From Cydia pomonella (lineage: Eukaryota > Arthropoda > Insecta > Lepidoptera > Tortricidae): a DNA stretch of 64,000 nt. A model generated the notes under the pieces. The model ran no database searches, had not been told where the DNA came from, and worked only from the letters and a program-made list of their open reading frames with translations. Positions 1-8,900 of this stretch are shown piece after piece. Numbering within the stretch: the first letter of the stretch is position 1; each line of letters starts with the position of its first letter. Location: positions 11,718,001-11,782,000 of the forward strand of contig NC_084711.1 of the NCBI RefSeq assembly GCF_033807575.1. The letters run 5' to 3'. The position numbers and the translations under genes are program-made.

Positions 1-37
1 ACGAAGAAATGAAATCCAACTTTGTTCCAATGGAAAA

Positions 38-346
38 TATAACCGTTTTTCCCCCGAAAGGGATAAAAACGAATATTTCGAGTCCAGCCGAAGCTTGACC
101 CACCTCGAGATTACGATCGGCTTTTCCCCAAGTAAATCGTCCTACAAACTCCCTACAACCTACTTTTGGCCACCTTGAGTGGCAACACTGGCGTGACGTC
201 ACTACCGGAACAGGCACCAACGCGCGCCGGCTAGCTGCTTGTTCAGTACCTTTATATGCCGGCAAGGCATTTAAACTTGGGTGGGTCAAGCTTCGGCTGG
301 ACTCGAAATATTCGTTTTTATCCCTTTCGGGGGAAAAACGGTTATA
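38..346. repeat. Short DIRS-derived element with inverted ends
   Basis: The two ends (about 38-105 and 280-346) are inverted copies of each other, starting with a run that reads aaatataaccgttttt. The interior at about 75-250 is the reverse complement of the right end of the neighbouring full-length DIRS element (5545-5716). The block is therefore a non-autonomous, internally deleted derivative of a related DIRS family carrying its own outer termini. It touches the left end of the large element with no spacer. It encodes nothing convincing. Confidence 0.7.
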
Positions 347-511
347 TTTAGAGGTCCGAGCCTCCGCTTGACCCACCTCGAGATGTGTTTGGTTTCTGCC
401 GGCATTTTTCGATTGGTGTACTGTGAATGGTATCGTGATTATTTTAATAACTTACAGAGCTTTGTAAGAAATCACTTTATTAGTAATTAATGGGTAAATT
501 CAAGTTACCTC

Positions 512-3310
512 TTACAATAGACAAACCGTATTGAAATGATTGGAAGGTCTGTCAGTATTAATCATACGTGGTCGGCTGATTTGCCTATAGTAATGTCTAA
601 AAAATGTTTTTTGCGATCTCCAATTTCCTTTAGACAGGACATCTTCTATCTCTAAGCCGCTCAGAGAGTAGTTGTCACTCGCAACTGCAGCACGGGTGGA
701 GCCAGGCGGAGCATTTATGTGAAGTTCTTTGAAGTAGTTTTTTATCCAACCGGCGATCACGCATCTACTGGCTTCTCGCACCTTGCCTCTAGTTGTGATA
801 AACAGACTGTTCAGATATTGCCTAGCATTCCGCCGAGGCAACGATATCTCTAATAGTTTTTTAATCCAGTATACTGAATTAAGATTTTTGATATGATTGG
901 CCTTGAGGGCCCATCCAGTTTGACGAAATTTTGTGCAGTCAGTTTTCGATCCAAATCTCGGTTGAAGGATGACGGAATCGACGTTAATTTGGCAGTTGCT
1001 AGGTGATATATCTAATAGCGTCAAGTCGTGAATACGTCTGCCTGAATGCAGAAGCAGCAGCAAAGCCGTATGTCTGGATACTTGATACAAGCTGTCCTCA
1101 TCTACTGTACTTTTATTCAGGCCATCTAAAATGTCATCCAAATTCCAGATAGGTTTCTTAACCTTAGGCTTAGATATTGATATGCCCTTAAGTATGTTTC
1201 TCACTAGTGGATGACTGGAGATTAATTCTGACCTTGAAGGATTGGCAAAGGTGCAAATCACTGATTTATGCACTAATATTGTTGCAGCGGCTAGATGTTC
1301 TCTATGATGAAGAAAGCATAGATATTCTGCCACTTTTTCTGGAGGCGGGTCATTAATGGAACAGGAATTTTCAACTGCCCATTTTTTCCATCTGATCCAT
1401 GCTGAATGGTAAGTTCGTAAAGAGCTTTTTCGCCAGGAATTTTCAAGAAGGTCTTTGTACTCTTGTGGCCAGGTATTTATTTCGGAGGCCCACCCCGTAC
1501 CCTTCAGACTTCCAATTCTAGGTCTCTCACTTCTGGAGGTGGCTGGCTGGTTCTGCGATCCATCAAATTCATCTGCAAATCTCGAATCGTGAACGGAGCC
1601 GCTGTTGCGCGAGATTTGAGGTCGGCTCTCCAATGTACTTTGTGCCACCTGGGGCAGGCAATTAAGTAGATTCCTCGTGCTTTGTTCAGGTGACAAAGTA
1701 CTCTCGGCATTAGGCATGGCGGGGGGAATATCCATGCAAGCTTCCAGTTCCAGTGCCTGGAGAAGGCGTCTACGAATAATGCATTTCGATCTCGTATGTC
1801 CTCGGTTACGTACACTGGTACTACCTTCGACTGAGCTGACGCAAAGAGATCGATCTGCGGTGTTCCCCATTTGCTGAATATCGTATCCATGACTGAATAC
1901 GACAGAGACCACTCCGGAAGTTCTTGTTGGCGAGATAGGCTGTCCGCCGCAGTGTTGTATCGACCCGGGATGTGTCTCGCTGTAAGTATTATATTTAGTT
2001 GATTGATAAGCTGGAATATCATTTTCGTCAGCTTCAGCAGAACCAAAGATTTGGTTCCCCCTTGTTTCTGCAGGGAGGCTACAACAGTTTGGTTGTCTGA
2101 TTGTAGAAGGCATGTTTGTCCTTGTACTATTTTCCTGTTTTTCTTTAGGACTATGAATACCGTCCACAATTCCTTCCTGTTGCAGTGCCACGTTTTTTGC
2201 TTGTTGTTCCACGGCCCTTTTTGGTGTCTGCCATTTATGGATGCACCCCACCCCCAGTCCGATGCATCTGCTGATATAAAAATTGTCGTTGGTTTTGGAA
2301 AGATGGAGGAGTTGTCGGACAGGTGTTCGAGCCACCACGTGCAATCCGATAGAGTCTCCGGGGACAGAGCATATTTTTTGCTGGTCGGGAACCTTCTCAT
2401 TCTGTTGTTGTCTCTCTGGAGGTATCGACAATGTAGCCGCCCGTAAGGCACAACAAAGGACGCGAAAGTTAGACGTCCTAGCAGACGTTTTGCTTCTAGC
2501 CAGGTGCATTTTTGTTCCACCAGTATTTTCGACAGCTGTTTCCTCGTAAGCAAGTTTTTCTTGTGGTCTATACTCTTTACGTCCGCTTGCGTGTCCCAGA
2601 TAATCCCAAGGTATTCTTGTTTTTGACATGGAATCTGGCTGGTCTTTCCGGAGTTCAGTTGCCATCCGAGGTACTTTAATATTTGACAGGCACGGATTCC
2701 TTGGTTTGTTACCAGTGACGGGCTCTGCCCCGCTATAAGGAAATCGTCGAGGTACACAACCACACGGATTCCTTCGCTTCTTAGGATACTTGCTACCCAG
2801 TTGGTTAGTTTGGCGAAGACTTGAGGTGCAGTTGCTAAACCGAAGGGTAGACATGTCATTTGGGGGAGGCTTTTTCCTACCTTTAGCATCAATAATCTCC
2901 TGTGCTTCTTTATTATGGGCACATGAAAGTACGCCTTTGAAATATCTATTTTCAGTAGGTAATCCTGTGGTTGTAAGAAGTTCTGAACTTTTTGGGAGTT
3001 TATAAGCCTGAACTTTCTTGGTTTTAAAAATTTGTTTAGGTTTTTCAAATTGAAAATCTGCCGGAAGGTGCCATCCGGTTTCTTTTTCAGGAATAAAAGG
3101 GACAGGAACCCCGTTGGAGCCGATGCTGGCTCTATCGCCCCAATTGTTTGTAGGCCTCGAATTTCCGAGTCCATAGCAAGGCTGGGCGTCGTTTCCAGCG
3201 ATTTGATGTTTTTCTTGGATAGGCAAATTAAAGGGGGTTTTTTGATTAAGGGGATTCTGTATCCTTTTATTATGTTTAAAACAGTTTGATTTGCTCCCAA
3301 TTTTCTCCAC
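512..3310 (-). CDS. DIRS tyrosine recombinase (ORF3; functional part about 512-1600)
   Basis: The open frame is 932 codons long, but the first ~580 codons merely overlay the RT/RNase H gene in another frame. The recognisable recombinase is the C-terminal part, which replaces the DDE integrase of LTR elements. Residues around 660-740 form the SAM-like DNA-binding region (TYHSAWIRWKKW and following). The catalytic set is visible: Arg in HSGRRIHDL (about 759), the second Arg in GSTRAAVAS (about 873), Trp in GNWRS (about 897) and the nucleophile Tyr in FFRHYYR (about 907). The usual His of the HxxR box is Gly here. There is no nearby Met at the domain start, so expression probably needs frameshifting, reinitiation or splicing from ORF2. 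Confidence 0.85.
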   Translation of the reverse strand: MEKIGSKSNCFKHNKRIQNPLNQKTPFNLPIQEKHQIAGNDAQPCYGLGNSRPTNNWGDRASIGSNGVPVPFIPEKETGWHLPADFQFEKPKQIFKTKKVQAYKLPKSSELLTTTGLPTENRYFKGVLSCAHNKEAQEIIDAKGRKKPPPNDMSTLRFSNCTSSLRQTNQLGSKYPKKRRNPCGCVPRRFPYSGAEPVTGNKPRNPCLSNIKVPRMATELRKDQPDSMSKTRIPWDYLGHASGRKEYRPQEKLAYEETAVENTGGTKMHLARSKTSARTSNFRVLCCALRAATLSIPPERQQQNEKVPDQQKICSVPGDSIGLHVVARTPVRQLLHLSKTNDNFYISRCIGLGVGCIHKWQTPKRAVEQQAKNVALQQEGIVDGIHSPKEKQENSTRTNMPSTIRQPNCCSLPAETRGNQIFGSAEADENDIPAYQSTKYNTYSETHPGSIQHCGGQPISPTRTSGVVSVVFSHGYDIQQMGNTADRSLCVSSVEGSTSVRNRGHTRSKCIIRRRLLQALELEACMDIPPAMPNAESTLSPEQSTRNLLNCLPQVAQSTLESRPQISRNSGSVHDSRFADEFDGSQNQPATSRSERPRIGSLKGTGWASEINTWPQEYKDLLENSWRKSSLRTYHSAWIRWKKWAVENSCSINDPPPEKVAEYLCFLHHREHLAAATILVHKSVICTFANPSRSELISSHPLVRNILKGISISKPKVKKPIWNLDDILDGLNKSTVDEDSLYQVSRHTALLLLLHSGRRIHDLTLLDISPSNCQINVDSVILQPRFGSKTDCTKFRQTGWALKANHIKNLNSVYWIKKLLEISLPRRNARQYLNSLFITTRGKVREASRCVIAGWIKNYFKELHINAPPGSTRAAVASDNYSLSGLEIEDVLSKGNWRSQKTFFRHYYRQISRPRMINTDRPSNHFNTVCLL

Positions 3311-3660
3311 CGATTTACCCTTAGACGTAGTACCCCGGCTCGAAACTGACCGTCAATATTTTTTACTATGCGCAGCTCGCGTGGGGCGCTTTCTGGAGTC
3401 CTTCTTCGAGCTGTGAGCGTCCTTGGCACGATTCTTTTGATGGCTAGAGGATTTGGCTGGCCCTTGGGCTCGTCGAGGTTGTCTTGTCCTATTGAAGTTG
3501 GGAGCGTTGGGAGTTTTGTTTTGCATTTTGTTTTTGAACTCAGGTTTCTTCGGGGGAAAAAACTTTTCATATCCGCCATATTGTTTGAAAGCTTCTGAAA
3601 GCATTGCTTCGTCAAACAAGTGTGTCTTAGAAGGCGGAATGTTCTGCATGACAGTGTCAC
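1504..3660 (-). CDS. DIRS reverse transcriptase / RNase H (ORF2)
   Basis: A 718-residue frame that copies element RNA into DNA. RT motifs are visible: LKIDISKAYFHVPI near residue 237, LPFGLATAP at about 271-279, and the catalytic YLDD box at about 303-306. RNase H follows, with acidic residues in SADAS (about 465), RKELW (about 497) and QSDNQT (about 522). The C-terminal segment (about 605-690) contains DLFAS and an IFPPP block, in the place where DIRS elements carry a Dam-like methyltransferase domain; that identification is tentative. The first ~100 residues overlap gag in another frame, so the true translation start may be internal or reached by frameshift or splicing. No stop interrupts the domains. 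Confidence 0.88.
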   Translation of the reverse strand: MTLSCRTFRLLRHTCLTKQCFQKLSNNMADMKSFFPRRNLSSKTKCKTKLPTLPTSIGQDNLDEPKGQPNPLAIKRIVPRTLTARRRTPESAPRELRIVKNIDGQFRAGVLRLRVNRWRKLGANQTVLNIIKGYRIPLIKKPPLICLSKKNIKSLETTPSLAMDSEIRGLQTIGAIEPASAPTGFLSLLFLKKKPDGTFRQIFNLKNLNKFLKPRKFRLINSQKVQNFLQPQDYLLKIDISKAYFHVPIIKKHRRLLMLKVGKSLPQMTCLPFGLATAPQVFAKLTNWVASILRSEGIRVVVYLDDFLIAGQSPSLVTNQGIRACQILKYLGWQLNSGKTSQIPCQKQEYLGIIWDTQADVKSIDHKKNLLTRKQLSKILVEQKCTWLEAKRLLGRLTFASFVVPYGRLHCRYLQRDNNRMRRFPTSKKYALSPETLSDCTWWLEHLSDNSSIFPKPTTIFISADASDWGWGASINGRHQKGPWNNKQKTWHCNRKELWTVFIVLKKNRKIVQGQTCLLQSDNQTVVASLQKQGGTKSLVLLKLTKMIFQLINQLNIILTARHIPGRYNTAADSLSRQQELPEWSLSYSVMDTIFSKWGTPQIDLFASAQSKVVPVYVTEDIRDRNALFVDAFSRHWNWKLAWIFPPPCLMPRVLCHLNKARGIYLIACPRWHKVHWRADLKSRATAAPFTIRDLQMNLMDRRTSQPPPEVRDLELEV

Positions 3661-4996
3661 ATGCCATATCTGATGACGAGTAGAACGCTCTTCTGGCCGA
3701 TATTACTTCGGAGCGCCGGCCACAGACATATTGTAGCGCCTGGTCGGAGATACGCCTGTACCCGGACTCTTTTGAGAGCACATTCTGGTGTATTGATTTG
3801 ATAACCAGAGGGTCATTCACCTCTCTTGCTATTTGTTGAAGACCATCCTCTAAGGCTCGTCTCTCCAACAGAAAAGCATGTGTGAGCACTCCTAGGGTTT
3901 TATCGATTTTCAGGAGTATATCTGGGTTGCACCATCTTGGCGTGATTTTGCTTAGTTGAGGGTTGATTTTAAGTGCAGTAAAAACCGGAGTCCCATGTAG
4001 TATTTTTTCTGCATCTTTGTAACGCAGATTATTCCATGTGTCAGAGCCAAGACGCTGGCATTTAGCCCCTTTTGCCACCATGTCTGCATCTGCCGCTGGG
4101 ACAGGAGGTTCAGCTTCAGTAGTGATCGTGTCAAAACAAAGACCAGCAATAGCTTCTGTCTTATTATTCCATATTGGTACTGGCGCTGATGGGCTTATTT
4201 GTTCCTCTTGGCCCTCCTCGCTCTCATTGTCTGACCCTATGTCTATATCTGAGTAAGACGAGTCCGCTTCGGCGATAGTCTGATCAGCCATTTGAACGTC
4301 GTCACTTACTTGGATCCGATCAGTTCTTTCTTTAACCGCATTTACAGCTTGTACTACGCGCTCGGTAGTGTTGTTGGAGGCAGCCAACATTTGTTGCATT
4401 AGGGCGCTGAACATTTCCGTTTGCTTCTCGAGCGCAGAGGTGATGGGATCCATCCTGGTGCTCTGTGTCTTCTCTGTGGTCTCAGGGGTCCTCAATCTCT
4501 TCGATCTGATTGGGGATCGAGTTGGAGTGCTTGGAGCTCGTTTTGAGGCTCGGGACGGAGAGCGCCCTTTTAAGAAATTATCGGTTTCTTCTCTGCTACG
4601 AAGATGTGGTTTAATCATTCTGACTGCATTCAGAACATTTTCCACGTTGTTGCCGTGTATTTTAACAGCCAATGAATAGGGAGCATAAATTAGGGCTCTG
4701 GTGAAAGGCCATTCAAGCATCTTTAATTTTATGCTTTTGTATGTTTTTTCGGACAGCTCCTTCAAACTGAAAGCTGCTGCTATGTCTGCCGTCGGGATCG
4801 CATAGCGCAGTTTGTTGATTATTTTAGGATCGGGTGGATCACCAATGAGCTCCTGAATATTGACATCTTCTATTTGCCAGTCCTTCCAGTCTAACGGCAT
4901 GAACGGCAGAATGGCGTCATGCAGCTTGTCGATCGGGTCCTTTGAGGTGGAGGCTGTGGTACCCGTGAGTAGAAGGACCTCTCGGATTGTCGGCAT
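3353..4996 (-). CDS. DIRS gag-like protein (ORF1)
   Basis: An open frame of 547 residues and the first of the element's three frames. By position it should be the nucleocapsid-like protein that packages element RNA; no catalytic motif is visible. There is a basic Ser/Pro/Arg-rich stretch around residues 145-175, an acidic Glu/Asp stretch around 245-270, and a strongly basic Lys/Arg/Ser-rich C-terminal tail suited to nucleic-acid binding. No CCHC zinc knuckle is present, as is common in DIRS gags. The start codon lies 5 nt after a good acceptor-like sequence (ccctttccag on the - strand), so the leader may be spliced. The 3' end overlaps the RT frame by about 300 bp. Assignment rests on position and composition more than on a family signature. 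Confidence 0.75.
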   Translation of the reverse strand: MPTIREVLLLTGTTASTSKDPIDKLHDAILPFMPLDWKDWQIEDVNIQELIGDPPDPKIINKLRYAIPTADIAAAFSLKELSEKTYKSIKLKMLEWPFTRALIYAPYSLAVKIHGNNVENVLNAVRMIKPHLRSREETDNFLKGRSPSRASKRAPSTPTRSPIRSKRLRTPETTEKTQSTRMDPITSALEKQTEMFSALMQQMLAASNNTTERVVQAVNAVKERTDRIQVSDDVQMADQTIAEADSSYSDIDIGSDNESEEGQEEQISPSAPVPIWNNKTEAIAGLCFDTITTEAEPPVPAADADMVAKGAKCQRLGSDTWNNLRYKDAEKILHGTPVFTALKINPQLSKITPRWCNPDILLKIDKTLGVLTHAFLLERRALEDGLQQIAREVNDPLVIKSIHQNVLSKESGYRRISDQALQYVCGRRSEVISARRAFYSSSDMACDTVMQNIPPSKTHLFDEAMLSEAFKQYGGYEKFFPPKKPEFKNKMQNKTPNAPNFNRTRQPRRAQGPAKSSSHQKNRAKDAHSSKKDSRKRPTRAAHSKKY

Positions 4997-5035
4997 ATTC
5001 CCTGGAAAGGGAATACTATTTTAGCATAGCTGTAA

Positions 5036-5216
5036 CTGTTGATCCGTCGGGTCAATTGGGCTTAGAGAGGACGGCCTAGCGAAGCGTCGAGCCGTTGGGC
5101 CGACGGGCGGAGCTGACAAGCATTTACAGCGATCCGTCGGATCGGCTGGATCGCCCGTCGGGCGGGTCCAGTATGGAACGGCTAAGAGACGACGGCTCAA
5201 TTGAGCCGACGGGTCA
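5036..5216. repeat. Hairpin-rich leader of the DIRS element
   Basis: This non-coding stretch upstream of the gag start carries many short direct and inverted copies of gatccgtcgg / ccgacggg, including the near-perfect palindrome gacggctcaattgagccgac. It could fold extensively as RNA. It may serve as a packaging or priming structure or a protein-binding region; no function can be shown from sequence. Confidence 0.55.
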
Positions 5217-5925
5217 GATATAGGGATATATGATATATGATCCCTTTCGTTCCTGGTTTTTGCTTTTGTGGTGCGTATAACGTGTTTTCACACGTTTACT
5301 CAAAAAGCAGGAGCAGGTGATGTAATGCACGCTGCTCGCATACGTTTAATAACGTAATGTGATTTGATGGTTTTCGGAGGCGGTACGCCGTCCGGGGCAT
5401 CAATGAAATTAACTTGTAGGTTGCTAAAAGAAAGGGAAATGGACTTACCTTAGTCTTTCACTTGTAGAACTAAACGTTGATAGTTCACTTTTTATATTTG
5501 CTTTGCGAACGAACACACGTCGTTACTTGGGGAAAAGTCAAAGCGTACTGAACAAGCAGCTAGCCGGCGCGCGTTGGTGCCTGTTCCGGTAGTGACGTCA
5601 CGCCAGTGTTGCCACTCAAGGTGGCCAAAAGTAGGTTGTAGGGAGTTTGTAGGACGATTTACTTGGGGAAAAGCCGATCGTAATCTCGAGGTGGGTCAAG
5701 CGGAGGCTCGGACCTCTAAATGGCTACTTACATTAATTACTTCTATGGGTAGAACTGTGGGCCTTGGTAGGCTACGACATTTTTTACGAATTACGAATGA
5801 TGAACATTTTCGCAATTTGTAACATGAATAATCTTTAGAATTGCTCCATTAGTGACATACTTATAACTTTTTCTCTGGAGCTGCTTTCAGAATATTTGTC
5901 ACTAACGATATCCCTTTTTTTCCAG

Positions 5926-8900
5926 ACCGTGGACAAAGATCTGTTAATAATATCCAAGTACGAGGCAGCGATCAGCGTGGGCGGCACGTTCCTGACGTCG
6001 TTCCTGAACAAGTGCCGCAGCCGCAGCGAGGAGGTGGACTTCCGGCCCCTGTTCGAGAACTTCGTGCACGACCTGCTCACCACCGTCAACAAGCCCGAGT
6101 GGCCCGCCACGGAGCTGCTGCTTAGTTTACTTGGAACAATGCTTGTAAGTACCAGACCCCCAGCAGACCCCCCAACGCGCACGGCCCCTACAGGCCTAAG
6201 TCAACTACTGAAATTTCGCTAACTAGCCTAGGCTCAAACTCCTGCCGTTTGGGTACGCCTCCTTTAAGGCATACGACTTGCCTTATCCATTACCCAAGGA
6301 CGGTAGCCAGCTTGCCAGGTAGCCATGCATGAGAGTGAGAAACCGCAATACGATATCTCGCTCTCACCCATGGCGACGTGCTCCTCGCCGCTGAGCGTAA
6401 GCTATTAGCGGCACCTCACGGAACACGACGTATTCTTTTGAAGTACCAGAACTCGATCCTCACTCATGTAACAGTCCGATTATTGAAATCGTCAGCTGCC
6501 TTACGCTACAGAATATTAATGTTTAAGCCTAATAATAATATAATTACCAGGTAAAGTACATGTCGGACAAGTCGATGGAGATGTCGGTGCGCGTGGCGTC
6601 GCTGGAGTACCTGGGGCTGGTGGCGGCGCGGCTGCGGCGCGACAGCGTGACGTCGCGCGCCAAGCTGGCCACCATGGACGCCGTCGTGCGCGACATCCGC
6701 GCCGAGGAGGAGAAGGACGGCAACCAGGCCGCGGTGAGCACACCCGTCCGCGTCCACACTCCACAGTACCTGGGGCTGGTGGCGGCGCGGCTGCGGCGCG
6801 ACAGCGTGACGTCGCGCGCCAAGCTGGCCACCATGGACGCCGTCGTGCGCGACATCCGCGCCGAGGAGGAGAAGGACGGCAACCAGGCCGCGGTGAGCAC
6901 ACCCGTCCGCGTCCACACTCCACAGTACCTGGGGCTGGTGGCGGCGCGGCTGCGGCGCGACAGCGTGACGTCGCGCGCCAAGCTGGCCACCATGGACGCC
7001 GTCGTGCGCGACATCCGCGCCGAGGAGGAGAAGGACGGCAACCAGGCCGCGGTGAGCACACCCGTCCGCGTCCGCACTCCACAGTACCTGGGGCTGGTGG
7101 CGGCGCGGCTGCGGCGCGACAGCGTGACGTCGCGCGCCAAGCTGGCCACCATGGACGCCGTCGTGCGCGACATCCGCGCCGAGGAGGAGAAGGACGGCAA
7201 CCAGGCCGCGGTGAGCACACCCGTCCGCGTCCACACTCCACAGTACCTGGGGCTGGTGGCGGCGCGGCTGCGGCGCGACAGCGTGACGTCGCGCGCCAAG
7301 CTGGCCACCATGGACGCCGTCGTGCGCGACATCCGCGCCGAGGAGGAGAAGGACGGCAACCAGGCCGCGGTGAGCACACCCGTCCGCGTCCACACTCCAC
7401 AGTACCTGGGGCTGGTGGCGGCGCGGCTGCGGCGCGACAGCGTGACGTCGCGCGCCAAGCTGGCCACCATGGACGCCGTCGTGCGCGACATCCGCGCCGA
7501 GGAGGAGAAGGACGGTAACCAGGCCGCGGTGAGCACACCCGTCCGCGTCCGCACTCCACAGAACTGATAATGCCATTTTTGTCGACCATTTAAAAAAAAA
7601 AAAAACACTTTTGTAGTCTGATTTCTTTTTTTCTATTCAGGATTCCCAGCTCATCCGACCCTCATTAGAAAAAATGTCGTTAAGATGTTGTTTTAACATA
7701 ATTCCGTGATTCTGAGTGGAAATAACATAAAAATCACAGAAAAATATCATAATTAAGTTATGTGGCATATTTTTATATAAATAGGCTCTATACACTTACG
7801 TTGGATGTGCTGCTTCAGTGTAGGGAGATGTTAGACTTACTTTATCTTCCCTTTCAGAACGTCACCGCGGGACTGGACGAAGACGAGGAGAGGACGGAAT
7901 TTTTACAACGCGTCCTCCTCGACTACCTCGCGGTCAACGGCCAGAAAGACCAGGCCTGGAACTGTGCGCGGCACTTCTACATCACGCAGTGGTACAGGGA
8001 CACGGTTGTGCAACCCAAAAGCTCCTCGCCCACCAAGAAACCTAAGCACAAATCGAAGAAACGGCACAAAAGCGACACCAGCGACGAGGACTCCGACGAC
8101 GACGATGACAGCGACGCCGAAACTAAATCCGAACGGAAAGTCAACACCAGCGCTATAGTCTCGGCGGAGAAATTCAAGACGATAGAGCGACGGAAAACAT
8201 TTTTTCTCGAGAAAATCAGACCGTTCAGATACCAAGGCGGCACTCAAGTACAAGTGATGCAATCTTACATCGACTACGGCGGAGCGGAATTGATCTCGCA
8301 ATACTTAGCATCGAAGCGGTCGTTCTCGCAGAGCTTCGACCGGTATTTACGAAAGATACTGGTGATTCTCTGCGAGAACACGATCGCCATCAGAACGAAG
8401 GCGATGAAGTGCCTGGCGAACATCGTGGAGGCGGACCCGGGCGTGCTGGCGCGGCAGGACATGCAGATCGGCGTCAACCGCTCCTTCCTCGACCAGTCCA
8501 CGGCCGTGCGCGAGGCCGCCGTCGACCTCGTCGGCAAGTTCGTGCTCAGCCGGCCCGAGCTCATCGACAAGTATTATGGAATGCTCTCCAATAGAATCCT
8601 AGTAAGTGCCTCATCATATCAAATACATTCTCGTTATTTTCTCACGTAGAACACAGACGTATTTTTATGTTCCTATGCACATCCGAATGGTTTACATTCT
8701 TATTAAAGAAGTAATCATTAAGCGAAAACTAATCGTGATTTGTACATTTAGCTAAGTTATTAATATTTGTTTAGAAAGGCGTTGGTACTGCATCACTTAT
8801 ACTAAAAGATAAATTTGGCAACAGCAATGTCGAGACAAGATTCACTTTAGTGTGAAAAATAAACGCTAGTCCTAAGGAGCTCTTTGCCTATATGTCATTA

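Larger units (their letters stand above)
346..5721 (-). mobile_element. DIRS-type tyrosine-recombinase retrotransposon, apparently full length
   Basis: A 39-bp perfect inverted terminal repeat is present at 346-384 and 5683-5721 (starts atttagaggtccgag). Between the ends, on the - strand, lie three long open frames in DIRS order: a gag-like protein, an RT/RNase H protein and a tyrosine recombinase. The last two overlap extensively, as is usual for the DIRS order. There is no aspartic protease, DDE integrase or LTR. No target duplication is evident, which fits recombinase-mediated insertion. The element sits antisense just upstream of a Nipped-B exon, so it is most likely intronic. All three frames are uninterrupted, which suggests recent activity. 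Confidence 0.9.

Noticed and set aside
512..3310. A single 932-residue protein
   Set aside because: Its N-terminal ~580 residues overlie the RT/RNase H frame and resemble nothing; only the C-terminal recombinase is credible.
1463..4679. + strand frames inside the DIRS element
   Set aside because: All lie antisense to the gag, RT and recombinase genes and lack recognisable domains.
6506..7608. Four overlapping frames of about 335-357 codons on both strands
   Set aside because: Produced by six copies of a stop-free 159-bp unit; the gene is the 6551-6733 exon.
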